A stretch of DNA of 64,000 nucleotides from Plazaster borealis (taxonomy: Eukaryota > Echinodermata > Asteroidea > Forcipulatida > Labidiasteridae): NCBI GenBank assembly GCA_021014325.1, contig CM037462.1:14962135-15026134 (forward strand), given 5' to 3'. The notes under the pieces were generated by a model that saw only the letters and a list, made by a program, of their open reading frames with translations, was not told the DNA's origin and searched no databases. The translations under genes and the position numbers were made by a program. Below, in pieces: positions 1-11,400 of the stretch (position 1 is its first letter; every line of letters starts with the position of its first letter).

Positions 1-290
1 GCTTACTGAGCAGGTGCCAATACCATGGCGCTGGTTAACGGTAAGCAAACTTTTGTACTAACTATAGCAGAAAAATTGCTTTTAAGCTTAAGCGTATTAC
101 ACAGGTTAGCAAGACAATTAGGCAGCGAACTTGCACGTTCACCATGGATTTGCACTGTAACGTCATTCCTTTTCATACAGTAAGCACCGGAAGGTTAGCA
201 TACCCTTTCGTGTGCTTACGGTAAGCAGCGCTTATGAAATGGAAGCACAAAATTGGCCGTTAAGCAGCTCTATGAAATTGACCCCAGCCC
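1..290. repeat. Degenerate dispersed inverted-repeat element (GGGCCC...TTTCAT family, long subtype)
   Basis: The first 290 bases match, with scattered differences, the element at 44937-45218. Both contain a TTAGCAAGACAATTAGGC-like core, a run ending TTTTCATACAGTAAGCACC, and a right end reading GCAGCTCTATGAA. The left end is cut by the window edge or lost. It lies downstream of the third DMAP1 exon. No coding potential is seen. Confidence 0.6.
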
Positions 291-393
291 ATAGTACAGT
301 TTCTACTTCATAACTGCTGCTTTCTGTAAGCAAGAAGCAAGATGCACTCTAACTTGCCAGCGGTTCTTTCAACTTGTTAGCCTTTCGTCAAGG

Positions 394-610
394 CAGGGCT
401 CGAATTAAGGGTGGAAATCCACAAGACCGCAGAGCTTGTAGCTCAAAAAATTTACCGGACCATAATTTTTTGCAAGACCAGAATTGAAATAAGAAAAAAA
501 TGCCCCACAAGACACAAGACCGCCGGACTTGTCCAGTCATGAGTTTACTGGCCCGATGCTAAAATCACTGGCCTCGGGCCGTCCAGTCCAGTGTAAATTT
601 CAAGCCCTGT
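394..610. repeat. Dispersed repeat with short terminal inverted repeats
   Basis: It begins CAGGGCTCGAATTA and ends TAAATTTCAAGCCCTG, an imperfect inverted pair. A second, longer copy is at 50748-51128, sharing the ATCCACAAGAC, GAGTCATGAGTT and CTAAAATCACTGGCCTCGGGCC segments. It is probably a non-autonomous DNA element; the family is not identified. Confidence 0.5.
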
Positions 611-736
611 AGGCCTTCATGTTTTATTTCTTCATTTGATTAACTGTGCTTTTGATTTTGCCTCATAACAGATCTACAAAGAAACATTATTGGACCACTA
701 TTTTTTTTTAAACACTTTTTACAAATTCCAACCTAC

Positions 737-3700
737 CTTTCTGGCAGGATTAGTGAATGACATCCGTTTCCAGGGACGAACTTTACTCCGTCCTAACTTT
801 GCTTTCATCTGTTTATAACCCTGGTTGGAATCCGATGGTATTAGCGGCGGAGGATCCCTGCAAATCCGAAAGAGAACATAGGTCATTGTAAAGGGCACTG
901 ACAACTAAAATCACAGATGAAACTAACAACAGATGAGACAAACGTCTTAATGTATCTATTAACAATATAAAATTACCATAGGTCCTTTTGGTTGGTAAGC
1001 AGTTTGCAACAGCTAATTATATTTTCTCAACAATATAAAATGTCTGAAACTGCACAAATAGCTTAATTAATTGACAGAGCTGCCAACATTCTTGCAATCA
1101 AAGAGATTTTGTACAACAATCAGGGAGATATTTAGAATTACATTCAACATGATAAGGACAAAGTTTCCAGAATCAGGGAGATTTTCTAATTTGTTTATCA
1201 GAACATGGAAAGATTGGTTTATTTTCAGGGAACTTTCTGCAGAATCAGGGAGAGTTGGCAGCTCTGCAATGATGTAGTGTAATCACAGTTATTTTCAGCA
1301 CCACCACGACTCATAAATAATAATAATAATAATAATAATACGCAGTTCTTATATAGCGCTTTATACATGTACTCCCGATGGGTGTCTCAAAGCGCTCAGT
1401 ATTTTTCCTACAAGGTAAGTGGAGTTACGTGTTGAAGTACGAGACCTATTCCATTGCATAGCACAAGGTGCTGTGGCGCAATATGCAGCCAATTAAACCA
1501 GGAACACCGGGGCGAACCCCTTCTCTTTACCATAAGTGCACTGGGTTCTTTTACGTGCATTACACAACACACGGGACCTACGACTTAACGTCCCATCTGA
1601 AGGACAAAGCATGTGGTTAAGTTTCTTGCTTAAGGACACAAGTGTCATGACTGGGATTTGAACCCACACTCTGCTGATCAGAAACACCAGAGCTTGAGTT
1701 CGGTGTTCTTATCAGCTCGGCAACGACACGCCAAAAGAGATTTTTCATGTATGCAGTGTTACTGCAAACCTACAGGCCTGATGCTTTGTTCTTGAAATGG
1801 CAAGTCAATGTGTTTTCTCCCTTGTGAAAGGGCACCTCTGTGTCCTATGAGGAAATTGTAAATTTCTATTGGAACGTTTCAAGGGGCACCAGCTAGCAAT
1901 GACCAGGGCCCAATTTCATAAAGCTGTTAAGCAGAAAATACTGCTTAGAAAATTTCTTTGCTAAGCAAAAAATTAGTGGGGCACCAGTTGCAATAATGTA
2001 AATTTTATGGACTTTTCGCTGGTAACCAGTTTCTGTTAAGCAAGAATTTTCTGTGCTTAGCAAGTTTTTATGCAGGGCCCAATTTCATAGAGCTGCTTAA
2101 GCACAAAAAGTAGCTAAGACCAAATTAATTATGCTTACCAGACTAAGGTTACTAGCCATATTACCATGTCACGTGTACAATAATTTTGTGACTGGTATCC
2201 TGCTCATTTCTGCTAAGCAGAAAATTGTTAAGCAATATTTTCTGCTTAAGCAGCTCTATGAAATTGGGCCCAGGGGCAATGGAGGCAATTGCCTCCATGA
2301 AGCATCAGGCCTGCTATTAGATTGTATCAATCCAAGTAATTACAATCACAGATGAGACTCAGGCCGCGTCTGAATTGGCGGCTACAGCTACAGCTACGGC
2401 TAGATTTCCGCGTCATCGCGCGTTGAAGTATAGGACGTCCTTAGCAACACCCTTAGCAACAGCCGTAGCTGTAGTCGCCAATTCGGATACGGCAATTCGG
2501 AGGCGGGGGCAGATCCACAGAGACATTAATCAGACAAGATTAAGAGTCCTTTGTCGAGGGGGATTTGAGGGGACTAGGTGGCCACTAATCCTGGCAGTAT
2601 GTCATCAAAGAAATGAATTTTATTGATGGAGCCTATCAATCACCCATTGGTTTGATATTTCCCTTGACTCACTACTGACTTGGGAGATGGAGGGAGGGAT
2701 ATAAATCAATTGGCAACAAATTCATCAACGTTCATAGTGGTTTGACTGCAGGACTAGCAATCACAAGGTTGTGGGTTCCAATCCTACCAAACTAACCGCT
2801 GATTTCACAATGACTAGCATAAGTATTGTCGTCTAGTAGGCCTATAGACGTTAAACCAATGTTTGTATGAGAGTGATTGGCTGTTGCCAACTTGGTGATT
2901 ATATCCCCTTGTGGGAGTTTGTCGAGTTCCCCCAATGGGAAGATCATCTAAACAAACAAACAAACAAACAAACAAATCTGCACTCTTGAATTGAGGGTGT
3001 GGATTAGCCCTGGTAGGACGTCAGTCAGTGCCACTGCACTGACGTCCTGGGTATAAAGATCCTTTACAATGCGAACAAAATTTTGAGTAACATTTTAAAA
3101 TATTTTTACCTAATTTGAGAAGCTGAAACTCCATGCACTTATTCTTGGTGCCTTTAATTACACTTTTGCTGAGTTCAAAACCTATCAAATACATCCATGA
3201 CTGACATTATTTCCGAAAATAAGTCCAAGTTGTGCACTGGCGCTGCGACTCCGTCGTGTTGCCGCCCCGAAGAAAAAGCGTCTAGTGTTACGGGTTAGAC
3301 AGCGCCCTCTTTTGTGGACTTGGTTCCATGTCAGTTGAGGTTGTCGCAACGAATGCGTCATTTTCCATTTTATTTTCACAATAATGTCATCCAAGGATAA
3401 AATTGGCAATTCTGAATAGAGCAGGCGTAAGGTTCAGGACACAAGGAAGATGTGAGTCACGTTTCAGCTTCCTCAAAAAGGTAAAAATATGATAAAAAAT
3501 GGTTATAAATTTTGTCGCAATGCCTGAGGACCTTTATACCCTGGACCCCGTCACGTTGTATGCAACGGAGGAGTCCAACCTGGGCTAGGTGTGGATAAAC
3601 TACAAATTGAATCCTGTACTTTCGGATTTCTCTTCTTTATTTTGGGTTGAACAAAGAAAAATTGGTTAGAGCTGGATTTGTACCTACGACCTCCAGATTA

Positions 3701-5038
3701 ACGTGCCAGAGCTCTGCCACATTAATCCAGAGGTCATAGACCAAACCTGCTCCATAGTCAATTTTTCTTAACCCAAAATTAATCAAAATTTACCCAGTCA
3801 GTTTCACTTGTGGTTTATTATTTGATCTTTATTTGATTTTAATAAAACTTACTTATTATTATCCGAGTAGAGCAGGGCGTATACCTCTCTGTGCATACCC
3901 TCAGGTCTCTTAAATGTGGGCTCCTGGCTTTTCCTTGATTTCTGTTTGCAAAGAATTTGCAAGTTTATTGTTAAGCAATCTCCAAACTACGATACTTGGT
4001 TCTTGGAAAAAAAGAGGGAACATTTTATTGAGTACAAGTGATGACCTACATTGTACACATGGTGTAGTCTTTAATAAACTTTTCAGGCTATTTAATCACA
4101 ATTTTTCTGATTTTTCCAATGGCAAACAAATTGGAAATCAGACTAAAGTAGGAAGAATATTATGCCTGAGTGATTACACACAGGCCATGGCATCTTGGCA
4201 TTGGCACCCCTTTCAAATGTTTCCCATAAACTTCAGGATGAAGGAGTGGCCTTTGAAAAAATGAAAATGGCCTTGCCCTCTCAAAGATGAAATTCCAGCC
4301 ATGCATAATGCCAGTGGTTTGGGTATCACCTCAACAACTGTGCTAAAAATAGAAACTCAGTACAGTACTCGGATCTCAGACAACATATTAAAATTCACTA
4401 ACGTACGCACGCGTGTACGCTTCCAAGCTTTATTATGTTTACCCAAGTGTACTGATTGTACTGGTGCTCCAATGCAGTGATTGCATGAGAGCTAGCTAGG
4501 TGGTGGAATGTTTGTCCGACATGGGTATTTTGTCTTTTGAGCAAAAGTGACGTCATTTTGACATAGTGCAGAGTGCTATTGACATGTAGAAGTCCCATCA
4601 ACATCAAGGCTACCAAAGGGTCTAAGCATGTTGTACAGAGACACAATACAAACTTTATACAATAAAAATTACACAATAGGCAGGGTTTAAAACAATACAT
4701 AAATTAGTAGCAAAATTTCATTAAAAAACCCAACAATACATTTGATTTAAATAAAAAAGGCACAAAAAGTAAACAATGAAAGGAAAGATTCTACCAACAG
4801 CCAGACTTAATTTAAGAAGAGGTTAAAATTAACTTAAGTTAAAGTTACCGAACCTCCAACTAACCTGTTTTTTTTCTGATGAATGTGTGCCAATAATCTC
4901 ATCTTTCTTCCGCACTTGCGCCGCCGGCGCCGTGGACTCGGTGCTGTTGACGGTCGACGACGAGCTCGGCGGTGGTGCAGTACCTGGCTCTGCCTGCACG
5001 TCAACATCCCACTCAAAAATGTCCCTAACGTCAGACAT
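737..5038 (-). CDS. DMAP1: DNA methyltransferase 1-associated protein 1 (DMAP1), 5' three coding exons, partial
   Basis: DMAP1 is a nuclear SANT-domain subunit of the NuA4/TIP60 and SRCAP chromatin complexes and a DNMT1 partner. Three minus-strand exons join in frame: 5038-4865 (58 codons, ends GT at phase 0), 3941-3853 (ends phase 2 before GTAAGT) and 857-737. Exon 1 starts MSDVRDIFEW, like the ADVRDI start of the vertebrate protein, but has a longer Ser/Pro/Ala linker. Exon 2 carries TFKRPEGMHREVYALLYSD. Exon 3 carries the PLIPSD...GYK and KVRPWK...FTNPARK blocks that precede the SANT-like domain. About 127 of an expected 450-470 residues are present; the SANT and C-terminal regions lie beyond position 1. 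A tRNA-like SINE sits in intron 1, and intron 2 holds further repeats. Family assignment rests on recognised conserved blocks and matching splice phases. Confidence 0.92.
1313..1735. repeat. Dispersed ATAGCGC-type SINE-like repeat
   Basis: It starts with an ATA microsatellite, then TATATAGCGCTTTA, and runs to GACTGGGATTTGAACCCACACT and the GAGTTCGGTGTTCTTATC tail. The copy at 49809-50235 is collinear over roughly 400 bases. The GGGATTTGAACCC segment resembles a tRNA B box on the minus strand, which suggests a tRNA-derived SINE or composite. It lies in DMAP1 intron 2. Confidence 0.6.
1908..2275. repeat. Two adjoining GGGCCCAATTTCAT-type inverted-repeat elements
   Basis: A partial copy starts at 1908 (GGGCCCAATTTCATAAAGC). 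A second full copy begins near 2077 and ends CTATGAAATTGGGCCCA at 2271. The ends are inverted repeats of each other and the interior has no open frame. It is the same family as the copies at 11729, 46080, 48489, 54112 and 55366. Confidence 0.65.
2365..2500. repeat. Short palindromic element with CTACAGCTACAGC ends
   Basis: The left arm GAATTGGCGGCTACAGC...CGGCT is mirrored by the right arm AGCCGTAGCTGTAGTCGCC followed by AATTCGG. A related fragment (GGCCATAGCCGTAGCTGTAG) occurs at 47180. It is likely a MITE. Confidence 0.5.
3643..3745 (-). repeat. tRNA-derived SINE fragment (minus strand)
   Basis: Read on the minus strand it has a tRNA-like layout, including GTTAATCTGGAGGTCGTAGG and then a B-box-like segment, and ends at the GTTCAACCC tail seen in the copies at 57141 and 57663. 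It lies in DMAP1 intron 1. It is not a functional tRNA because the acceptor and anticodon stems do not pair properly. Confidence 0.5.
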
Positions 5039-6001
5039 TTTCGTAAATTCAACAACAGAATGTGCTCAGAAGGGTTTCGGTAATGTACAAATGATGGTTG
5101 GTTTGTAAAAGAAACGAACTGAAAAGTCCCACACCGTAATAAATGAATACACTCACTATACTATCAAACTATCTCATGATCTGATCCGCCATTTTGTTAT
5201 AGAGCAAAACATCCGACGACTGTTTTATTTGCATTTTTCATAGCCTGCCTGCGTAACACGTTTGACCCTTGGCCTGTATTTCCTTCCTCCATGGTTCGAC
5301 CATAGTTCGACTCGCTTAAGTGTTCTATAAGCAAGTACAATTTTAAACATAAAATAACGAAATAAAGAGTAATAGAATAAAAATGCCCTGGAATGCTCGA
5401 AGTCACTTTTTGAAACTCGAAAGAAGTAAGTGCGTGCCCAGGCACATCAGTAGAAAACGCTGATGAATGACCATGGAGGTAGAATTAGTATGGAGGTAGA
5501 ACCATAGAGTAAGGACAGTGGTAGAACTAGAAGGACACCATGTGGAGGAGGGACTTCCTCCATGGTCACATATGTCCTTTAGTTATGGTCACACCACTAG
5601 AACAAGGAACTCACACACATGAAGCCACAGTACTATACCCGGATGAATCTTTATCTTTGGAGGGGTCTGATTGAAAGTTAATGTCTGCCTTGGGGGAAAA
5701 GTGTATCCTTTTCATTTGGAAGTCCGTTGGGTAACAATAAATTCCCAACAGGCCTACTGCCATGGGTAAAGGCCCCCGCTGATTGTTCCTTTCCCTTAAT
5801 TCAGTCTGCTCCCCTACTCTTACGGATAGAACAATTAAAGAAAACAATTATTTTGATAAATATTTCTAATTCCCTCTTACAGTACCGCGCCGGAACTTGA
5901 GTTGCACCCGGGAACGAGTAGCCTTGAGTCTGTGACCGTGTGTTCGTTTGTTGATCTGATGAATGGCTCCTTTTTGCGGCAATGGAACATACCCCCCCGC
6001 A

Positions 6002-6205
6002 CCAGGGGCGGATCCAGGATTTTCCAAACGGGGGGGGGGGGCGTGAAAATATTCCAAGCAGCAAAATGATAAATGAATTTTGTTGCCCCATTTCTCCCTC
6101 CCCTTCTCTCTCTCTCTCCCTCTTTTTTCTTTTCTCCCTCTTTTTTTTTATATGCAAAAGGGGGGGGGCGTGCGCCCCCACGCCCCCCTGGATCCGCGCC
6201 TGCGC
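6002..6205. repeat. hAT-like MITE (CAGGGGCGGATCCAGG ends)
   Basis: The left end CAGGGGCGGATCCAGGATTT is mirrored by CCTGGATCCGCGCCTG at the right end. The CAGGGGCGGATC end is typical of hAT-type non-autonomous elements in marine invertebrates (family knowledge). The interior holds poly-G, a C/T-rich run and a second G run. There is no gene in it. Confidence 0.65.
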
Positions 6206-6919
6206 ACCGATTCTCACAGATAGAACCCTCGCCTCTAAATCAGGGTGTCGATCATCAGTTGTTTGTGAAATTAAAAAATTAACAGTCAAAGTTGTCTACC
6301 GACCATCAAGTACCACAGTCTTCGATGACACGAAGCCTCCAAAAGTTACGCCATCAGAACCACAAACCCGGACCGGATAATCCTGGCGTAAACTTTTGGA
6401 TTTTTATTTACGCCAAGATTTATGCTGTTTTTTTCCCCATTAGGCCCAATACCCTTATTTTCTCCCTGTTGGAAGATAAGAAGCGGTTGTTGGTGTGCAC
6501 AAGTCATATGTTACGTAACTGATCTTTCAAGGCAATTGTTTATTGGTATAAAGTGATAATAATTCTGGGAAGTGATAGCACGGTGGAGATTTAATCTTGT
6601 TTCGAATAGCAAAAGACACTGCATTCGCTCGCCTTGACCATTTGCTCTATGCCTTGACGAACCTATAAATACCGACCGGACACAACTATAGAATGCAGGT
6701 ACACTTCGAAGCTATGACTGCGCCTCCGCGGAGACGGAGTCGCGGTCACGTTCATACGTACATACACAGTAGGGCCTAGCCTCCCTACGTACCGGAGTCG
6801 AGGTCGCGCTCTGTTGCTTAATTATAAATATTTGGCAACCTATGGGGCACTATGAAAGATGCACAACAGCGCCCTCATTAGGCTCGAAAATGCACAACTG
6901 TGCTGTCAATTTATTTTAA

Positions 6920-7400
6920 TCATTTCAAGAAGGGAAATAAAGCCCGAATTCCATATAAATAATATTAATATTGCCGTAATACATGACCCCATTAGAGGAT
7001 CATTTCAAGAAGGGAAATAAAGCCCGAATTCCATATAATAATATTAATATTGCCGTAATACATGACCCCATTAGAGGATCATTTCAAGAAGGGAAATAAA
7101 GCCCGAATTCCATATAAATCATATTAATATTGCCGTAATACATGACCCCATTAGAGGATCATTTCAAGAAGGGAAAGAAAGCCCGAATTCCATGTAAATA
7201 ATATTAATATTGCCGTAATACATGACCCCATTAGAGGATCATTTCAAGAAGGGAAAGAAAGCCCGAATTCCATGTAAATAATATTAATATTGCCGTAATA
7301 CATGACCCCATTAGAGGATCATTTCAAGAAGGGAAAGAAAGCCCGAATTCCATTAATATGAATATTATTGCCGTTATGCATGACCCCATTAGAGGATCAT
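6920..7400. repeat. Tandem array, six units of about 80 bp
   Basis: The segment CATTTCAAGAAGGGAAA recurs at 6921, 7001, 7080, 7160, 7240 and 7320, with a final partial unit at 7399. Units contain CCCGAATTCCAT, an AATATTAATATT core and CATGACCCCATTAGAGGAT. They differ by only a few bases, so the array was recently homogenised. Confidence 0.9.
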
Positions 7401-8215
7401 TTCACCCGTCTTCACGATCGCATCATGCCCTCACGCACTGCACCGGCTAGTACGTCTTCTTAAAAACGCCCTCTATCGGTCATTGCCCACACCACGTCTC
7501 CGCGCCTCCGCGCCTCCGCGCCTCCAGCTTCCCCCGTCTTTCACTAATGCCCTCACGCACTGCACCGGTATGCACGTCTTCCTAAAAACGCCCTCTATCG
7601 GCCATTGCCCACACCACGTCTCCGCGCCTCCGCGCCTCCGCGCCTCCGCGCCTCCGCGCCTCCAGCTTCCCCGTCTTCACGATCGCATCATGCCCTCTCA
7701 CGCGCTGCACCGGCTAGTACGTCTTCTTAAAAACGCCCTCTATCGGTCATTGCCCACACCACGTCTCCGCGCCTCCGCGCCTCCAGCTTCCCCGTCTTCA
7801 CGATCGCATCATGCCCTCTCACGCGCTGCACCGGCTAGTACGTCTTCCTAAAAACGCCCTCTATCGGTCATTGCCCACACCACGTCTCCGCGCCTCCGCG
7901 CCTCCGCGCCTCCAGCTTCCCCGTCTTTCACTAATGCCCTCACGCACTGCACCGGTATGCACGTCTTCCTAAAAACGCCCTCTATCGGCCATTGCCCACA
8001 CCACGTCTCCGCGCCTCCGCGCCTCCGCGCCTCCGCGCCTCCGCGCCTCCGCGCCTCCGCGCCTCCGCGCCTCCGCGCCTCCGCGCCTCCGCGCCTCCGC
8101 GCCTCCGCGCCTCCAGCTTCCCCTGTCTTCACGATCGCATCATGCCCTCACGCGCTGCACCGGCACGCACGTCTTCCTAAAAACGCCCTCCATCGGCCAT
8201 TGCCCACACCTTCCA
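7400..8215. repeat. GC-rich higher-order tandem repeat with an 8-bp CGCGCCTC inner repeat
   Basis: Units run CCCGTCTTCACGATCG, CATGCCCTCACGC, CTGCACCGG, CGTCTTC.TAAAAACGCC, CATTGCCCACACCACGTCTC and then a variable run of CGCGCCTC. At least five units are present. The inner run is longest at about 8008-8112 (roughly 13 copies). Long open frames here on both strands are artefacts of repeat length, not genes. Confidence 0.9.
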
Positions 8216-8494
8216 TACACGTCACACTTTGACTCCCTACGCCCCTAACATTTTATCAGTTGTATCAGTCGCACAAAATACATTCATACACTTTACTACT
8301 ATTCTAACGACGTGACCGCGACTCCGTCTCCGCGGAGGCGCAGTGGGAGCTCCGAGTGTACCTGTATTCTATAGTTACTCCAAATACCGGACAGGAAGCA
8401 CATTATCCGATATAACCACCGTCTCCAATAACAGGACCACCATAGCACGACCACTAAATAATACGGAGTTCCAATAATACCATAATACCACAAG

Positions 8495-11400
8495 ATGAAT
8501 TCTGGAAGCCTCTCTGGTGGAGCTTTGGCCATCCTGGTCGCTGTCTTGATCGTCAGCACGGAAGCTGATCGAAAAACGTAAGTCATGTTCCTTCTGTAAC
8601 ACAGTTAAAGGTATCGTACACGTTTGGTAATGACTCAAAACAATATTAGCATAACTTTTACTTGGTAACAAGCAACGGAGAGCTGTTGATAGCATAAAAC
8701 ATTGTAGGAAACGACTCCCTTTTGAAGTAAGGTTAATTTCTCACTAAAATAATAAACTTGCAAGAAGTTTTATTCCTATCTGAAAGCACACAAATTTGTA
8801 CAACAAGGGTGTTTTTTCTTTCATCATTTTCTTGCAACTTCGATGACCAATATTGAGCCCAAATTTTCACATGCTTGTTATTTTATGCATATGTTGGGAC
8901 ACCAAGTGAGAACTCGTTGGTCTTTGACACTTTCCAAACGGGTTCAGTGCCTTTAAAGCATGTTTAAACGCAAAGTACACCTTTGGTTTTTGGAACCTTT
9001 CGATTGTTTTAATCCTATATAAATGTATATCAGCGGTGATGTATATATAGGCCCTATATAATTAAACTAACCTGTGCAAATTTCATTTCAAAAGGTGGTC
9101 ACGTTTTTGAGATATCGCCGAAAATCAGGAGCGAATAATATGTCCACGCAGTTCGTAATTGGAATACACAATCTGAGAAACGCAACAATAACGTTTCTCA
9201 TCAGATTCAAATTTTGGGGATAAAAACTGATATGTTTTTCCATAACCACATTACTTCGAAGTGAAATGTTTCTAAAAATGCTTTATACTATCGAAAGCTA
9301 CTGTGTTCTAACGAAGTAAGTTTTTTTGCCATTAATTTTAAGAGTGATTACCAGACGTATACCTTCCCTTTAAAGAAGTACTTGAACGAGACCAAACAGG
9401 AAGTACTATTTGCTACAATCCATAAATAAGTGTTCAAGCTTTACGTTCATACAGTTCACATCTTATCAAAATATTTTTTAAATGTAAAAAAAAAATCATT
9501 TCGAACACCCCTCGGACGTGCTTTTTAACGAGAATCGCGAAAAGCCCCGTGACGTCATCAATCTCAGATAGAAATGTGTGACGTCACTTGTGGGAGTTGT
9601 GTTTGTTTACACCGCGTTGTGTATGCGCATTGCAATGGTTAACGAACCACCTCTATGCAGAGACGACTGGAAAATCCTCTAAAATGTCGGATAGCAACGG
9701 GTCCTGGGAGGAATTTAGCATTGATGAAGAAGAGGTGTACTCTGCAAGCACTGTAGATGATAGTGATAGCGTGAGGGAGCTCCCGATGAGAGAGGGGGAG
9801 CAAAGTGACGAAGCAGTGGTTCGTGGGGCAGAACCATACCGGTTTGAGCCGCTTGCTGTAGCTGCCGACAACGATCAAGCTGGTGAGAACGATGAGCGGA
9901 ACCAAGACCGACTGCTTAATACGGCATGGTAATTAGTTTATTCAGTTATATTGAGAGGCTAAGCAAATGGATGACCTCATGACTGTGTATTGTTGTTATT
10001 TGGTACAGAGTATACGTAGGCCTGCTCCTACATGTATGATACATGTTTACTACTGATGCACAATATTATGTGCCGATTTCGGTAAACCAGTGCAGCATTT
10101 CCATACAGTATTTCAATTCATAAGCCTTCTTGTTGTTTTGCGGGGGCTGATCGACCCATTACGATCATGTCAAGTGCCTGTAATAAGTTACACAAAACAA
10201 TAACCCTTTTATTGGCACAGTAGACCCATTCTAAAAGAAAATACTACATGTCATGCTCTGCTCATAAGCCCATTGGCAGTCATTGCATATCGGTAGTGTA
10301 TGGAGAGTTAAAAATAATTTTCTTCCTTCAACCATTTCTTTATAGGTGTCAATGGATGTCAATGTGGCAGGCTGTTTCAGGGTTTTTCATACATCACTTA
10401 GTACCTGTGTGTTGTTAAAAATAATGATGCTGTTATTTGGTGATATACTTTTCAATATGCAAGTTCCATAAAATATTATAGCAGGTGCCGGGGTGGGATT
10501 TTATGACCGAATATTATTGCAACATAGTCACCATGCACGTAAAACAAAGTTCATTTGTAATAGCGTTACTTATTTAGTGCCCCTTTTGTTTTTTCAAGTT
10601 AGCCTATAATGGCCAATTAGTTTATGAAATGATGGTCCTCCATAAAGTACCCAAAACAGCTTGTCTATATTTCTCTTGATATTCCTAGTCTACGTCCAAT
10701 TGTTCTTTAAAGGTGTTCCTGTGGCCACTGTGTCCAACAACCATTGGTGAACTGCATATGCTGCAAGGAAGAAGACAAAACAAGGGCCAAAATGGTGGAT
10801 CTAGAGATAGACTTGAATGACGTAAACCAGTGTCTAAGCTCACATGATTGGTTTGAAGCTGTGTGCCTCCACCCTGGTGTCTTGGAGACTGCCTATCTAC
10901 AGTATCGGGCTTACTATGGACGAGATGCAGTTGAGGGGACACTTGATCAGTAAGTACATAATTTTCTTCCTCCATGGTTGATCAGTGTGCTATTTGCTAT
11001 ATGTATACTATTGTACGTATGCATGTAGATACAGAGTTGAACAAAACCGCTCTTCATTGTATGACCTCTGCTGCTACACGTAGCCTGGAAAAAATGTACC
11101 GCTTGAATACCCTGTCACACTATACCTGCATGGTGTAGCATACTTGAAATACCATCATACATTCAGCCCTTCACCCCACCCCATTGAGATGCTTTCTAGT
11201 GTTTTTAGGTGCGCCCTTTGACTTAAAATGGTTGAACTCACAAGTAAATCCATGGGGCTGGAGCACCCCCCCCCAAAGTGAGATTGAAAAAAACGCACAA
11301 ATAAATGGTTTCATACATACATAATATAGCTCCCCTCCCGAATTATGTCTTTTCCCCCGCTCCTCCCCCCCCCCACCACCCTACACAATGAGGCAATTTG

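Larger units (their letters stand above)
6684..8376. repeat. Long inverted repeat enclosing two satellite blocks
   Basis: The left arm 6684-6751 (AACTATAGAATGCAGGTACA ... CGGAGTCGCGGTCACGT) is matched in inverse orientation by 8310-8376, with a perfect internal block across GCGCCTCCGCGGAGACGGAG. Between them lie the 80-bp tandem array (6920-7400) and the GC-rich array (7400-8215). It could be a non-autonomous DNA transposon whose interior expanded as satellite. It ends about 120 bases before the start codon at 8495, so it may affect that promoter. Confidence 0.6.

Noticed and set aside
3185..3409. Minus-strand frame of 74 codons in DMAP1 intron 1
   Set aside because: It does not match DMAP1, lacks splice-compatible edges, and sits between the true exons 2 and 3.
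7483..8232. Open frames encoding Ala/Pro/Arg-rich repeats on both strands in the GC-rich array
   Set aside because: They follow the 8-bp CGCGCCTC repeat, have no conserved domain and change with unit number.
9588..9683. Upstream extension of the ballast-protein frame
   Set aside because: There is no in-frame ATG. The region matches the shared subterminal promoter-like block of the transposon.
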